A stretch of 64,000 nt of DNA from NCBI GenBank assembly GCA_022813675.1, contig CP063375.1, forward strand, positions 310,001 to 374,000. The letters run 5' to 3'. The notes beneath the pieces were generated by a model. That model ran no database searches. It was given only the letters and a program-made list of their open reading frames with translations, and was not told the origin of the DNA. The stretch is from Deferribacteraceae bacterium V6Fe1. GTDB lineage: Bacteria > Chrysiogenota > Deferribacteres > Deferribacterales > Deferrivibrionaceae. This document shows positions 27,410 to 34,838 of the stretch, one piece after another. A program made the translations under genes and the position numbers. Numbering within the stretch: the stretch's first letter is position 1; the number at the start of each line of letters is the position of its first letter.

Positions 27410-28245
27410 GATTTTAACTCATTAAGTATTTTCAAAGCATTATTTAATTCTTGAAGTTTTAATATATATTTTGCCTCTTCAAGTTCTTCCTCTAAAGAAT
27501 TAAAAATCTTCTTCTGAACAACTTTTTTATTTATCAGCTTCAGCCATGGTTTTTGTTCAAAAAGTTTCACAATGTCTAAGGCTTCAAAATACTCATTTTC
27601 ATAATATAAATAATCAAATACTGCACACAAAAGAGCATAGTCCTCTTCGGTATCAAGTGTAATCCTAGCATCAGGTGCAGTTAAATATTGTGGAGCCTCA
27701 ATAGATGATATTTTAAACTTATCTTTATTTGTGGTATGTATATAAGGGCATACATGCTCTCTTTCAAATTTTTTTTTAGCTTCAAAATATGCCTTTTCAA
27801 GTGCATCAAAAGAGATTACTTCGACATCTAAGCCATGAGGAAAAGTTCGTTTAATCGTGTTGGATGTGTAATCTGCATTTTCATTCAAGTGTTTCTCAAC
27901 TGCTAAATCAATAATATTCCAATCTATACATGGGCAATCAGAAGTTATTCTGACTATTACATCAAGATTATTTTCCTTAGCAGACAGATAATACCTGCTC
28001 AACACATCTTCTTTACTTCCCTTAAACCATCTGACGTTTTCTTTGTCCGCTATTTTCACAATATCATCATCTTCACTATCTGTAGTTGTTGCAATTATTA
28101 CTTCATCTATTGAGCTTGCTTTTAAGACTCTTCTAACCACTTGTTGCAAAACCGTAATTTCACTGTCAAAAGGTAGAAACTTTAAAATCTTTTTCGGAAG
28201 CCTTGTAGATGATGTCCTTGCCTGAATTATTGCTCCTACTTTCAT
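27406..28245 (-). CDS. pseF: CMP-pseudaminic acid cytidylyltransferase PseF/SpsF-like
   Basis: This enzyme activates the nonulosonic acid with CTP. The 279-residue protein has the nucleotidyltransferase start (GAIIQARTSSTRLPKKIL), IIATTTDSEDDDI, VRITSDCPCID (metal-binding Asp) and TSNTIKRTFPHGLDVEVI. That places it in the SpsF/COG1861 branch often found in pse clusters instead of classical PseF. A lysine/glutamate-rich helical tail of about 45 residues is extra. It overlaps pseC and pseG by 4 bases each. Confidence 0.8.
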   Translation of the reverse strand: MKVGAIIQARTSSTRLPKKILKFLPFDSEITVLQQVVRRVLKASSIDEVIIATTTDSEDDDIVKIADKENVRWFKGSKEDVLSRYYLSAKENNLDVIVRITSDCPCIDWNIIDLAVEKHLNENADYTSNTIKRTFPHGLDVEVISFDALEKAYFEAKKKFEREHVCPYIHTTNKDKFKISSIEAPQYLTAPDARITLDTEEDYALLCAVFDYLYYENEYFEALDIVKLFEQKPWLKLINKKVVQKKIFNSLEEELEEAKYILKLQELNNALKILNELKS

Positions 28246-29483
28246 AAAGATTCAAACACCTCTTGCACTTTATTCACTACAAAATCAAGTTCCTCATTAG
28301 TCATCCCGGGGAAAATCGGCAAACTTATCTCACTTCTATAAAATTCTTCGGCCTTTGGACATAATCCATTTTCGTAACCAAGATCTTGATAAAACGGGTG
28401 AAAATATACAGGGATATAATGCACCTGGACACCAACACCATATTCTCTTAATTTATTAAATATTTCACGTTTTTTTTGTTTCAAGCTGTCTTTAAGCTTT
28501 ATAGGATATAAGTGATAACTATTATACGCATACTCCTTTTCAACAGGCAATTCAAAATATGGATTGTTAACAAAAATTTCATTATACTTTTGCACAATAC
28601 TTCTTCTCTTTTCAACAAAACTATCAAGTTTTTTCAGCTGACTTACTCCTAAAGCCGCCTGAATATCGGTCATTCGATAATTATACCCCAAAAGTTGCAT
28701 TTCATAATACCACTCACCCACAAACGTTGAACTTTGAACGTTGAACTTTGAACTATCTTTTGTAATTCCATGATTTCTAAACATCAGCAGCTTTTCATAA
28801 TATTCTTGCTTATTTGTCAAAACTGCTCCACCTTCACCGGTAGTAATATGTTTTACAGGATGAAAGCTAAAGACAGTCATATCTGAGAATTGACAAGACC
28901 CCACATTGAACGTTGAACGTTGAACCTTGAACCTTGAACTTTGAACCTTAAGCCTTGCCCCTAAAGCATGGCATCCATCTTCCACTACTTTCAAATTATA
29001 TTTATCAGCAATTTCTTTTATTTTTGTCATATCACAAGGATGACCTGCATAATGAATAGGGACGATCAACTTTGTCTTATTTGTGATTTTGCCTTCTATT
29101 TTCTCACAATCTATATTTCCGGTATCTTCTTCAATATCTACAAATATTGGTCTTGCACCTAAATATACTCCTGCATTACTTGTAGCGGCAAAAGTCATAG
29201 GTGAAGTTATAAATTCGTCATCTTTGGACAACCCGGTGGCAAAATATGCTCCGTGCAGTGCTGATGTCCCGCTATTAAATGCTACCGCATATTTAGCACC
29301 GCAATACTCTGCCAATTTATCTTCGAATTCTTTAATTTTTGGTCCTTGAGTAATAAAGTTTGACTTTAAAACTTCAACTACGGCCTGTATGTCATCGTTG
29401 TCTATAGATTGTTTTCCGTAGGGGACTGCTCTGGGATTTGACGCTTTGATGTTTTGATGTTTTGATGTTTTATTTATTTTCAT
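28242..29483 (-). CDS. pseC: UDP-4-keto-6-deoxy-AltNAc aminotransferase PseC, with tandem-repeat-encoded loops
   Basis: This PLP-dependent DegT/ArnB-family enzyme installs the 4-amino group in pseudaminic acid synthesis. The 413-residue protein has AFNSGTSALHGAYFATGL, VVEDGCHALGA, and the PLP lysine in TVFSFHPVKHITTGEGG; the C-terminal half is normal. It is about 25 residues longer than usual. Three stretches are encoded by short tandem repeats: the N-terminal lead (SKHQNIKASNPRA), an insert near residues 180-195 and another near 245-257 (SSKFNVQSST). All keep the frame. The heptamer unit length is not a multiple of three, so gain or loss of one unit would switch the gene off. Confidence 0.87.
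   Translation of the reverse strand: MKINKTSKHQNIKASNPRAVPYGKQSIDNDDIQAVVEVLKSNFITQGPKIKEFEDKLAEYCGAKYAVAFNSGTSALHGAYFATGLSKDDEFITSPMTFAATSNAGVYLGARPIFVDIEEDTGNIDCEKIEGKITNKTKLIVPIHYAGHPCDMTKIKEIADKYNLKVVEDGCHALGARLKVQSSRFKVQRSTFNVGSCQFSDMTVFSFHPVKHITTGEGGAVLTNKQEYYEKLLMFRNHGITKDSSKFNVQSSTFVGEWYYEMQLLGYNYRMTDIQAALGVSQLKKLDSFVEKRRSIVQKYNEIFVNNPYFELPVEKEYAYNSYHLYPIKLKDSLKQKKREIFNKLREYGVGVQVHYIPVYFHPFYQDLGYENGLCPKAEEFYRSEISLPIFPGMTNEELDFVVNKVQEVFESL
28727..28754. repeat. Heptanucleotide tandem repeat inside pseC (4 units)
   Basis: Four consecutive units of TTGAAC(T/G), period 7, lie within the pseC coding frame. They encode part of a loop just before the VGEWYYEM segment. The unit matches the longer tract at 28906-28947. 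Confidence 0.9.
28906..28947. repeat. Heptanucleotide tandem repeat inside pseC (6 units)
   Basis: Six consecutive units of TTGAAC(G/C/T), period 7, encode an extra loop (KVQSSRFKVQRSTFNV in the protein) before the PLP-lysine region. Six units are 42 bases, so the present copy number keeps the frame. Confidence 0.92.
29437..29468. repeat. Octanucleotide tandem repeat at the pseC 5' end (4 units)
   Basis: One diverged (TTTGACGC) and three perfect TTTGATGT units, period 8, encode residues just after the pseC start (KTSKHQNIKAS). This precedes the recognisable aminotransferase start at VPYGKQSID. Confidence 0.88.
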
Positions 29484-29835
29484 CGTGATACCTTATAAAA
29501 TTTGTAATCATTCCTGCTAATCTTTGGCAAATACTTTCAATTTTATCAAATTCACCCAATTGCAGATAATTAAGTTCCTTAGCTATTTCTATTTGTGTTT
29601 GCAATTCGCTTAATGAACCTTTAGAAATATATAAAAACCTTATAAAATCTTTTTTAGTATTTCTTTCATAACCTTCTGCTATATTAGAAGGAATAGAAAC
29701 AGCAGACCTTCTTACTTGATCTCTCAAATTAAAATCTTTTTTAAACAACTCATTTTCAGTTATTCTGTATATATAAACAGCCAAATCTTTCGATATCTTC
29801 CAAATTTCTAAATCTCTAAAAGTAGTTAAACTCAT
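29470..29835 (-). CDS. Four-helix bundle protein (S23/23S rRNA intervening-sequence protein family)
   Basis: This 121-residue cytoplasmic protein is of unknown function. The hallmark motifs are FRDLEIWKISKDLAVYIY, LRDQVRRSAVSIPSNIAEGYER, and LSELQTQIEIAKELNYL. Family members occur inside 23S rRNA intervening sequences and scattered as single genes in many genomes. Here one lies between pseB and pseC, overlaps the pseC start by 14 bases, and is flanked on both sides by 8-base tandem repeats, which suggests insertion into the operon. No pseudaminic acid role is known. Confidence 0.85.
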   Translation of the reverse strand: MSLTTFRDLEIWKISKDLAVYIYRITENELFKKDFNLRDQVRRSAVSIPSNIAEGYERNTKKDFIRFLYISKGSLSELQTQIEIAKELNYLQLGEFDKIESICQRLAGMITNFIRYHDENK

Positions 29836-29848
29836 AATCTTTCACCCT

Positions 29849-29888
29849 CACAACTCCATCACCTCATAACTCCATAACTTCACAACTC
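29849..29888. repeat. Octanucleotide tandem repeat between pseB and the four-helix bundle gene (5 units)
   Basis: Five consecutive 8-base units occur (CACAACTC, CATCACCT, CATAACTC, CATAACTT, CACAACTC). They start after the four-helix bundle gene and run into the last codons of pseB. The period matches the repeat on the other side of that gene, though the unit differs. Confidence 0.85.
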
Positions 29889-30863
29889 TAAGCCACTTAT
29901 TATCTCTAATAACTCATCTTTCGTTAACCACCAACTATTATTGTCACTCCTATAAGAAAATCCTTCAGGCAATTCTTTCCCACCGTTGCCAAAATCTTTT
30001 GGTGCTTGCCAATTCAAAAATTCAGGGATAATCCTATAATGGTCATCATACTCTCTGGTGTGTCTTGCATCGTCTTCAGGAATCATTACTTCATGCATTT
30101 TCTCTCCGGGTCTTATCCCTACTTCCTCTATATCTGCCTGAGGCGCAATGGCTCGAGCAAAATCTTCCATCCTCATACTCGGAATTTTCGGAACAAATAT
30201 TTCACCACCCGTCATATATTTAAATGCCTTTAACACAAGCTCGACTGCTTGTGGCAAGGTAATCCAAAATCTTGTCATATCTTTATGAGTTATTGTTAAT
30301 TTACCTTCCTCTTTTTGTTTTAAAAAAAGCGGAAGTACTGAGCCTCGACTGCCCAATACATTGCCATATCTGACAACTGCAAACCTTGTGACTCTGCCGC
30401 CGGCATATGAGTTGCCAGCTACAAAAAGTTTATCAGAGCAAAGCTTTGTTGCACCATAGAGATTTAACGGATTTGCAGCCTTGTCTGTCGATAAAGCAAT
30501 TACTCTCTTTACACCGTTATCAATACAAGCTTCTATTACATTTTGAGCGCCCAATATATTAGTTTTAATCGTTTCAAACGGGTTATATTCTCCAGCAGGT
30601 ACCTGCTTTAAAGCTGCTGCATGAATCACATAATCTATCCCGTAAAATGCTCTGTAAAGTCTGTCTTTATCCCTTACGTCGCCAAGAAAAAATCTTAATC
30701 TTTTGTCATGTCCAAATTCATTCTCCATTTGGTATTGTTTAAATTCATCTCGGCTTAAGATTACTAATCTTTTGGGATTAAAATTTTCAAGAACATACTT
30801 TACAAAACACTTTCCAAATGAGCCTGTACCGCCTGTAATCAGAATATTTGAACCGTCAAACAT
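29880..30863 (-). CDS. pseB: UDP-GlcNAc 4,6-dehydratase (inverting) PseB
   Basis: PseB performs the first step of CMP-pseudaminic acid synthesis: 4,6-dehydration with C5 epimerisation of UDP-GlcNAc. The 327-residue SDR protein has the NADP motif TGGTGSFG, VIHAAALKQVP, the STDKA motif (catalytic Asp and Lys) and LYGATKL. GGEIFVPKIPSMR and GIRPGEKMHE follow, typical of PseB/FlaA1. A GGAGGA Shine-Dalgarno precedes the ATG. It is the first gene of the minus-strand pse operon and follows the terminator of the flagellin unit. Confidence 0.93.
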   Translation of the reverse strand: MFDGSNILITGGTGSFGKCFVKYVLENFNPKRLVILSRDEFKQYQMENEFGHDKRLRFFLGDVRDKDRLYRAFYGIDYVIHAAALKQVPAGEYNPFETIKTNILGAQNVIEACIDNGVKRVIALSTDKAANPLNLYGATKLCSDKLFVAGNSYAGGRVTRFAVVRYGNVLGSRGSVLPLFLKQKEEGKLTITHKDMTRFWITLPQAVELVLKAFKYMTGGEIFVPKIPSMRMEDFARAIAPQADIEEVGIRPGEKMHEVMIPEDDARHTREYDDHYRIIPEFLNWQAPKDFGNGGKELPEGFSYRSDNNSWWLTKDELLEIISGLEL

Positions 30864-30920
30864 AGCTCCTCCAAAGGAAACTTTTTCCTATATTCTACAT
30901 ACTAATCAAATTTTATGCCA

Positions 30921-30947
30921 TAAAAAAAGGGGCTTAACGCCCCTTTA
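30921..30947 (-). terminator. Rho-independent terminator of the flagellin transcript
   Basis: On the minus strand AAAGGGGC-GTTAA-GCCCCTTT (30926-30946) is followed by a T run. The upstream stem arm begins inside the stop codon of the small DUF2292 gene. Confidence 0.87.
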
Positions 30948-31109
30948 AAGTTTTATACTTTCAGTCTTCTTGACAATCGTCACTTTTCCTGCCTCAAATT
31001 TTACTTCGAGTGAGCCATAATATTGGTTTTGGAACATATCTCTTAACATCTCATAAAGTTTAGTTAGTTGAGATTTATCGTTATTACTTTTCATATTTAC
31101 CGCAGCCAT
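30945..31109 (-). CDS. Small DUF2292 (YezD-like) protein
   Basis: This short gene of 54 codons plus stop follows flagellin. Its ATG (31107-31109) has a strong GGAGGT seven to eight bases upstream. The product starts MAAVNMKSNNDKSQL and ends YGSLEVKFEAGKVTIVKKTE-SIKL. The YGS-x6-GK-x5-K/R-T-E pattern is characteristic of the DUF2292/YezD family. Its function is unknown. Being between flagellin and its terminator, it is probably cotranscribed from the sigma-28 promoter. The stop codon is part of the terminator stem. Confidence 0.72.
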   Translation of the reverse strand: MAAVNMKSNNDKSQLTKLYEMLRDMFQNQYYGSLEVKFEAGKVTIVKKTESIKL

Positions 31110-31155
31110 ATTTTACCTCCATGTAAAGTTATTTCACAATCCTTGTGATTTTAAA

Positions 31156-33441
31156 TTAGCCTTGTAAAAGTTGTAGTGCCATTTGTGGTATCTGATTAGC
31201 CTGAGCAAGCATTGCAGTACCAGCCTGGCTTAATATCTGACTTCTTGTAAAGTTAGACATCTCTTCAGCCATATCAAGGTCGCGAATCCTTGATTCACTT
31301 GCAGTCATATTTTCATGGGCAACACTCAAGTTTGCAATGGTATGTTCAAGTCTGTTAATCTGGGCACCAATTGTAGCTCTTATTGTAACTACCTGTGTAA
31401 GAGCGTTATCAATATCAGGAATTGCTCTTTGAGCAAGCTTTTGAGATACTATAAACATATTCTCAAGCCCAAGACCTTTTACATCAAGCTGCGGGATTGA
31501 AACAGAAAGGGTCTGCCCCTGATTTGGACCTATTTGTAAATCTGTAGAGTTATCTACTACATGGAGGAAATGATTTTCATTGGCATTTGCATTTTCTCTA
31601 AACTTTATTGTTTCTGTTGCAGCATCCCAGTAAGATTCAACAGTAGCCCTTGAATCTACAACCAGTTCAATACCTTCAATCACACCGTTTACTCTGTCAT
31701 TACCTGTCTCATCAACACCAATCAAATCACCGGTATGAGCATCTTTAACAGTAACTAAAGTCGTATTGCTAACAGACTCTTGAATCTCTGCCAAAGAAAA
31801 AGCATCTATCAATCTTTGGTCACCGCTAAATGCGATTTCACCCTGTTCACCGGTAAGTGCAGTCTGTATAATAAATGTACCTTTAACAGTCCTGTTACCA
31901 TCATTACTTGGAACAGAAATATAATCTACAAGGTGCGAATTAACCTGCTCATCACTTGAACCAAGATCAAGTTCGTTTACGAGAGCGTCTGTAATCTTGG
32001 TTTCAAGATCTGCAACGGTATCATCCCCTTCAAGGTAAATTTTAGCACTCTTTCCATTACCCCAAATAGTAAGTTCTTGTTTATTTTCAAAGATATTATT
32101 TCCATCTGCATCGATAAATCTTGCTATATCTTTTAACTTTGTAGTAGTGGTAGCCGCTTCACCACCGCCGGCGATAGACATAGCTAAACTGCCTGCTGTC
32201 ACTGCCCCAGTTGAAGTCGCTTCGAAATTTAGCTCAAAGGTTCCAATATTCAAGTTTCCTGTACTTGCATCCAAACTTGCATAAGCCAAAGAAACTTGCT
32301 TGTCTTCTGTCGAAGTTGTTAGTGCAGTAAATCTGTAGGCCATTGCAAAGCTACTTGTATCTGGTCCACCGCTAAGTTCTACAACTCCTTGTCCGGTAGC
32401 TGATGCAGAAGTACCATCGGTAAATGCTAATAATATTTTATCTCCTGCTTGATATGTTCCTGACACTGAGAAACTATCAAATGAAATCCCATTTGTAATT
32501 GCAGCACTAATTCCATTACTAATATTATTATCTGTTGCTTCACCAATCAGCTCACCAGTGCTACCATCATAATACTTAATAGAAGCAGTTCCATTACCTG
32601 TTGCCGAAGTAATTTCAATTAATGCATAACCACCTTTAGTAACTGATAAGTTGGCTATTGTGGTATCATCTACAGAAAATGCTGACCCTGCTTGCAAATA
32701 TGTGCCTACAGTTGCCGCTGCAGAACCAATTGTGCTTGCAGCTGTATTTGCGACAGTTAAAGTAAAATAAGCCGTCCCCGTACTAGGCAAACTTATAGGG
32801 TTAGACACCTTATTTATATTAGTAGTGTTGTTTGTACCATTAGCCGTTGTAATTTCCGCCCCAATTTTACCTTCCTGAAGCGTCATAATATCAGTTTTAA
32901 ATACTTGGCTTTGGCCTATTTTGTTAGCTTCCAAAGAAATCTGGTAGTTGCCTTCAGCCACATTCCCTCTTATAAGCGCACTAATCTTATTACTGCTTGC
33001 TGACCACAGAGCTGTCCCATCACCATTTAAAAGTTTTTTGGTGTTAAATTCGGTCGACGTAGATATACGATTAATCTCTGCCTTAAGCTGCTCCACCTCT
33101 TTTTGAAGCTCTACCCTGTCGTTTGAAGTATAAGTGCCGTTTGCGGCTTGTACTGCCAGCTCACGCATCCTTTGAAGCATAGAAGATACTTCACCGAGCG
33201 CACCTTCAGCTGTCTGAAGCATTGAGATACCGTCCTGAGCATTCATCATCGCCCTTTTAAGCCCTGATATCTGCCCTCTTAATTTTTCGGAAATCGCCAT
33301 TCCTGATGCGTCATCTGCTGCGTGGTTGATTCTTAAACCGCTTGATAATCTTTCAAGGGATTTTCCGAGAGCGGACTGTGTGCCGCCGAGATGTCTCTGA
33401 GAGTTCAAAGACATGACATTGTTGTAAATTGATAAACTCAT
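31156..33441 (-). CDS. fliC: Flagellin with large variable central domain
   Basis: This is the structural subunit of the flagellar filament. The 761-residue protein has conserved D0/D1 ends: N-terminal LNSQRHLGGTQSALGKSLERL to about residue 170, and C-terminal ANLSVAHENMTASESRIRDLDMA to QIPQMALQLLQG. About 400 central residues are rich in T, S, G and A and give many candidate O-glycosylation sites. The D1 segment LQRMRELAVQAANG keeps the canonical TLR5/packing form. GGAGGA precedes the ATG. A sigma-28 promoter and a CsrA-like hairpin lie upstream, and the pse/Maf glycosylation cluster follows downstream. Confidence 0.95.
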   Translation of the reverse strand: MSLSIYNNVMSLNSQRHLGGTQSALGKSLERLSSGLRINHAADDASGMAISEKLRGQISGLKRAMMNAQDGISMLQTAEGALGEVSSMLQRMRELAVQAANGTYTSNDRVELQKEVEQLKAEINRISTSTEFNTKKLLNGDGTALWSASSNKISALIRGNVAEGNYQISLEANKIGQSQVFKTDIMTLQEGKIGAEITTANGTNNTTNINKVSNPISLPSTGTAYFTLTVANTAASTIGSAAATVGTYLQAGSAFSVDDTTIANLSVTKGGYALIEITSATGNGTASIKYYDGSTGELIGEATDNNISNGISAAITNGISFDSFSVSGTYQAGDKILLAFTDGTSASATGQGVVELSGGPDTSSFAMAYRFTALTTSTEDKQVSLAYASLDASTGNLNIGTFELNFEATSTGAVTAGSLAMSIAGGGEAATTTTKLKDIARFIDADGNNIFENKQELTIWGNGKSAKIYLEGDDTVADLETKITDALVNELDLGSSDEQVNSHLVDYISVPSNDGNRTVKGTFIIQTALTGEQGEIAFSGDQRLIDAFSLAEIQESVSNTTLVTVKDAHTGDLIGVDETGNDRVNGVIEGIELVVDSRATVESYWDAATETIKFRENANANENHFLHVVDNSTDLQIGPNQGQTLSVSIPQLDVKGLGLENMFIVSQKLAQRAIPDIDNALTQVVTIRATIGAQINRLEHTIANLSVAHENMTASESRIRDLDMAEEMSNFTRSQILSQAGTAMLAQANQIPQMALQLLQG

Positions 33442-33491
33442 GTTATCCTCCTTGATTTTTTCAATAGAGGTTTACCCTATTAAATTGTCCT

Positions 33492-33507
33492 GACGCTTCC
33501 TTGCGTC
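33492..33507 (-). promoter_or_regulatory. 5'-leader hairpin with ANGGA loop, candidate CsrA site
   Basis: At the extreme 5' end of the predicted flagellin mRNA, GACGC-AAGGAA-GCGTC forms a perfect 5-bp stem. Its loop displays AAGGA, the CsrA/RsmA core. A second GGA is present in the Shine-Dalgarno AAGGAGGA. CsrA with FliW controls flagellin translation in Bacillus and Campylobacter. The application here is inferred. Confidence 0.5.
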
Positions 33508-33515
33508 TGGTGAAG

Positions 33516-33542
33516 TAATCGGAGAAAACAAAAAATTCTTTA
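33516..33542 (-). promoter_or_regulatory. Sigma-28 (FliA) promoter of flagellin
   Basis: On the minus strand TAAA (33539-33542), a 15-base spacer and TCCGATTA (33516-33523) closely match the flagellar consensus TAAA-N15-GCCGATAA. The start would be near 33509, giving a leader of about 68 bases. Confidence 0.85.
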
Positions 33543-33580
33543 GAAAAAATTTGCATATTTATTTTTTTTACTTAATAAAG

Positions 33581-33589
33581 TGGTATAAT
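33581..33589 (+). promoter_or_regulatory. Extended -10 promoter of the nicotinate phosphoribosyltransferase gene
   Basis: TGGTATAAT (33581-33589) is a perfect extended -10 (TGnTATAAT) 22 bases before the ATG. There is no convincing -35, as extended -10 promoters allow. Confidence 0.6.
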
Positions 33590-33610
33590 TTAACAAATCG
33601 GAGATGAAAA

Positions 33611-34783
33611 ATGGCCAAATTTGATATTGCCTTACCAGAAGATATTTTAGTGGGTAAAACCACAGACGTATATTTTATCAGGACAGAAGAGGTTTTGAGA
33701 AAAGCAGGTATAAATAAAAAAGTAACGATGGAAGTAGCCCAAAAAGGGATGCCTGCCGAATACCCATTTGGGATATTTACAGGTCTTTCAAATGTTTTGG
33801 AGCTTCTTGAAGGCAAACCTGTAGATGTATATGCAATAGATGAAGGGAGCGTATTTTTTGAAAATACTCCTGTGCTCACAATCGTGGGGGATTATCTTGA
33901 CTTTGGAATCTATGAAACAGCGATATTAGGCTTCTTATGCCATTCATCGGGGATTACTACCAAAGCCTTAAAATGCAAGATGGCAGCAAACGGCAAAACA
34001 GTCTTAAGTTTTGGTGCGAGAAGGGCACACCCTGCAATAAGCGGGATGATTGACAAATATGCCTATATCGGCGGTTGCGACGGATTTTCTGTCCTCTTTG
34101 CAGAAGATTTAATCGGCAAAAAAGCAAGCGGCACAATACCGCACGCTTTGATTTTACAAGTAGGTGACACCACTGAAACCATGAAGCTTTTTAATATGTA
34201 TATTGACAAATCTGTCCCTCGTATTGCCCTTATCGACACTTTTAACGATGAAAAATTTGAAACCCTTAACGTAGCAAAAGCATTGCAAAACGATTTGAAC
34301 GGCGTGAGGCTTGATACTCCCGGCTCACGAAGAGGAGATTTGAAAAAAATTGCAGAAGAAATAAGGTGGGAGCTTGATATAAGAGGCTTTGAGCATGTAA
34401 AGTTGTTTGCAAGTGGCGGCCTTGATGAAAAAAAATTAACCGAACTCTCAGATATTATTGACGGATTTGGTGTCGGCACTACCATTTCAAACGCCAAAGT
34501 AATGGACTTTTCTATGGATATTGTAGAGATAGATGGAAAACCTTTTAGTAAAAAAGGGAAAATGTCCGGATTTAAATTTGCTTATTCATGCCCGACATGC
34601 CTTAAGCAGACTTATGACATTAATAAAAATAAAAAAATTGTATGCTCTAAATGTAACACCGATATGAAAATGATTACAAAAAAATTTATGGAAAACGGTA
34701 AAATTATTTTACCGTTGCCAAGTGTAGATGAAATAAGAAGTAAAATTTTGTCACAATTAGTAAATTTACAAGATTTTAGTTGA
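33611..34783 (+). CDS. pncB: Nicotinate phosphoribosyltransferase
   Basis: The enzyme salvages nicotinate to nicotinate mononucleotide for NAD synthesis. The 390-residue protein follows the shorter archaeal/COG1488 form, with GIFTGLSNVLELLEG, the SFGARRAHPAISG motif, GTIPHALILQVGDTTETM, ALIDTFNDE, GVRLDTPGSRRGDL and the phosphate loop ASGGLDEKKL/GFGVGT. A C-terminal zinc-ribbon-like pair (SCPTCL and CSKCN) is an added feature. It is monocistronic apart from overlapping the hydrogenase promoter at its end. Confidence 0.9.
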   Translation: MAKFDIALPEDILVGKTTDVYFIRTEEVLRKAGINKKVTMEVAQKGMPAEYPFGIFTGLSNVLELLEGKPVDVYAIDEGSVFFENTPVLTIVGDYLDFGIYETAILGFLCHSSGITTKALKCKMAANGKTVLSFGARRAHPAISGMIDKYAYIGGCDGFSVLFAEDLIGKKASGTIPHALILQVGDTTETMKLFNMYIDKSVPRIALIDTFNDEKFETLNVAKALQNDLNGVRLDTPGSRRGDLKKIAEEIRWELDIRGFEHVKLFASGGLDEKKLTELSDIIDGFGVGTTISNAKVMDFSMDIVEIDGKPFSKKGKMSGFKFAYSCPTCLKQTYDINKNKKIVCSKCNTDMKMITKKFMENGKIILPLPSVDEIRSKILSQLVNLQDFS

Positions 34784-34809
34784 AATTGTAGTGATTTTTC
34801 AGTTATAAT
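34780..34809 (+). promoter_or_regulatory. Sigma-70-like promoter of the hydrogenase operon
   Basis: TTGAAA (34780-34785), 18 bases and TATAAT (34804-34809) lie just before the hydrogenase small subunit gene. The -35 overlaps the stop codon of the preceding gene. GGGAGG follows as the Shine-Dalgarno. Confidence 0.6.
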
Positions 34810-34838
34810 ATGGTGTTTTAAATACTTGGGAGGTTAAT

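Noticed and set aside
28727-28947. Short repeats as a possible CRISPR array
   Set aside because: The units are 7 bases in direct tandem with no spacers and lie inside the pseC reading frame.
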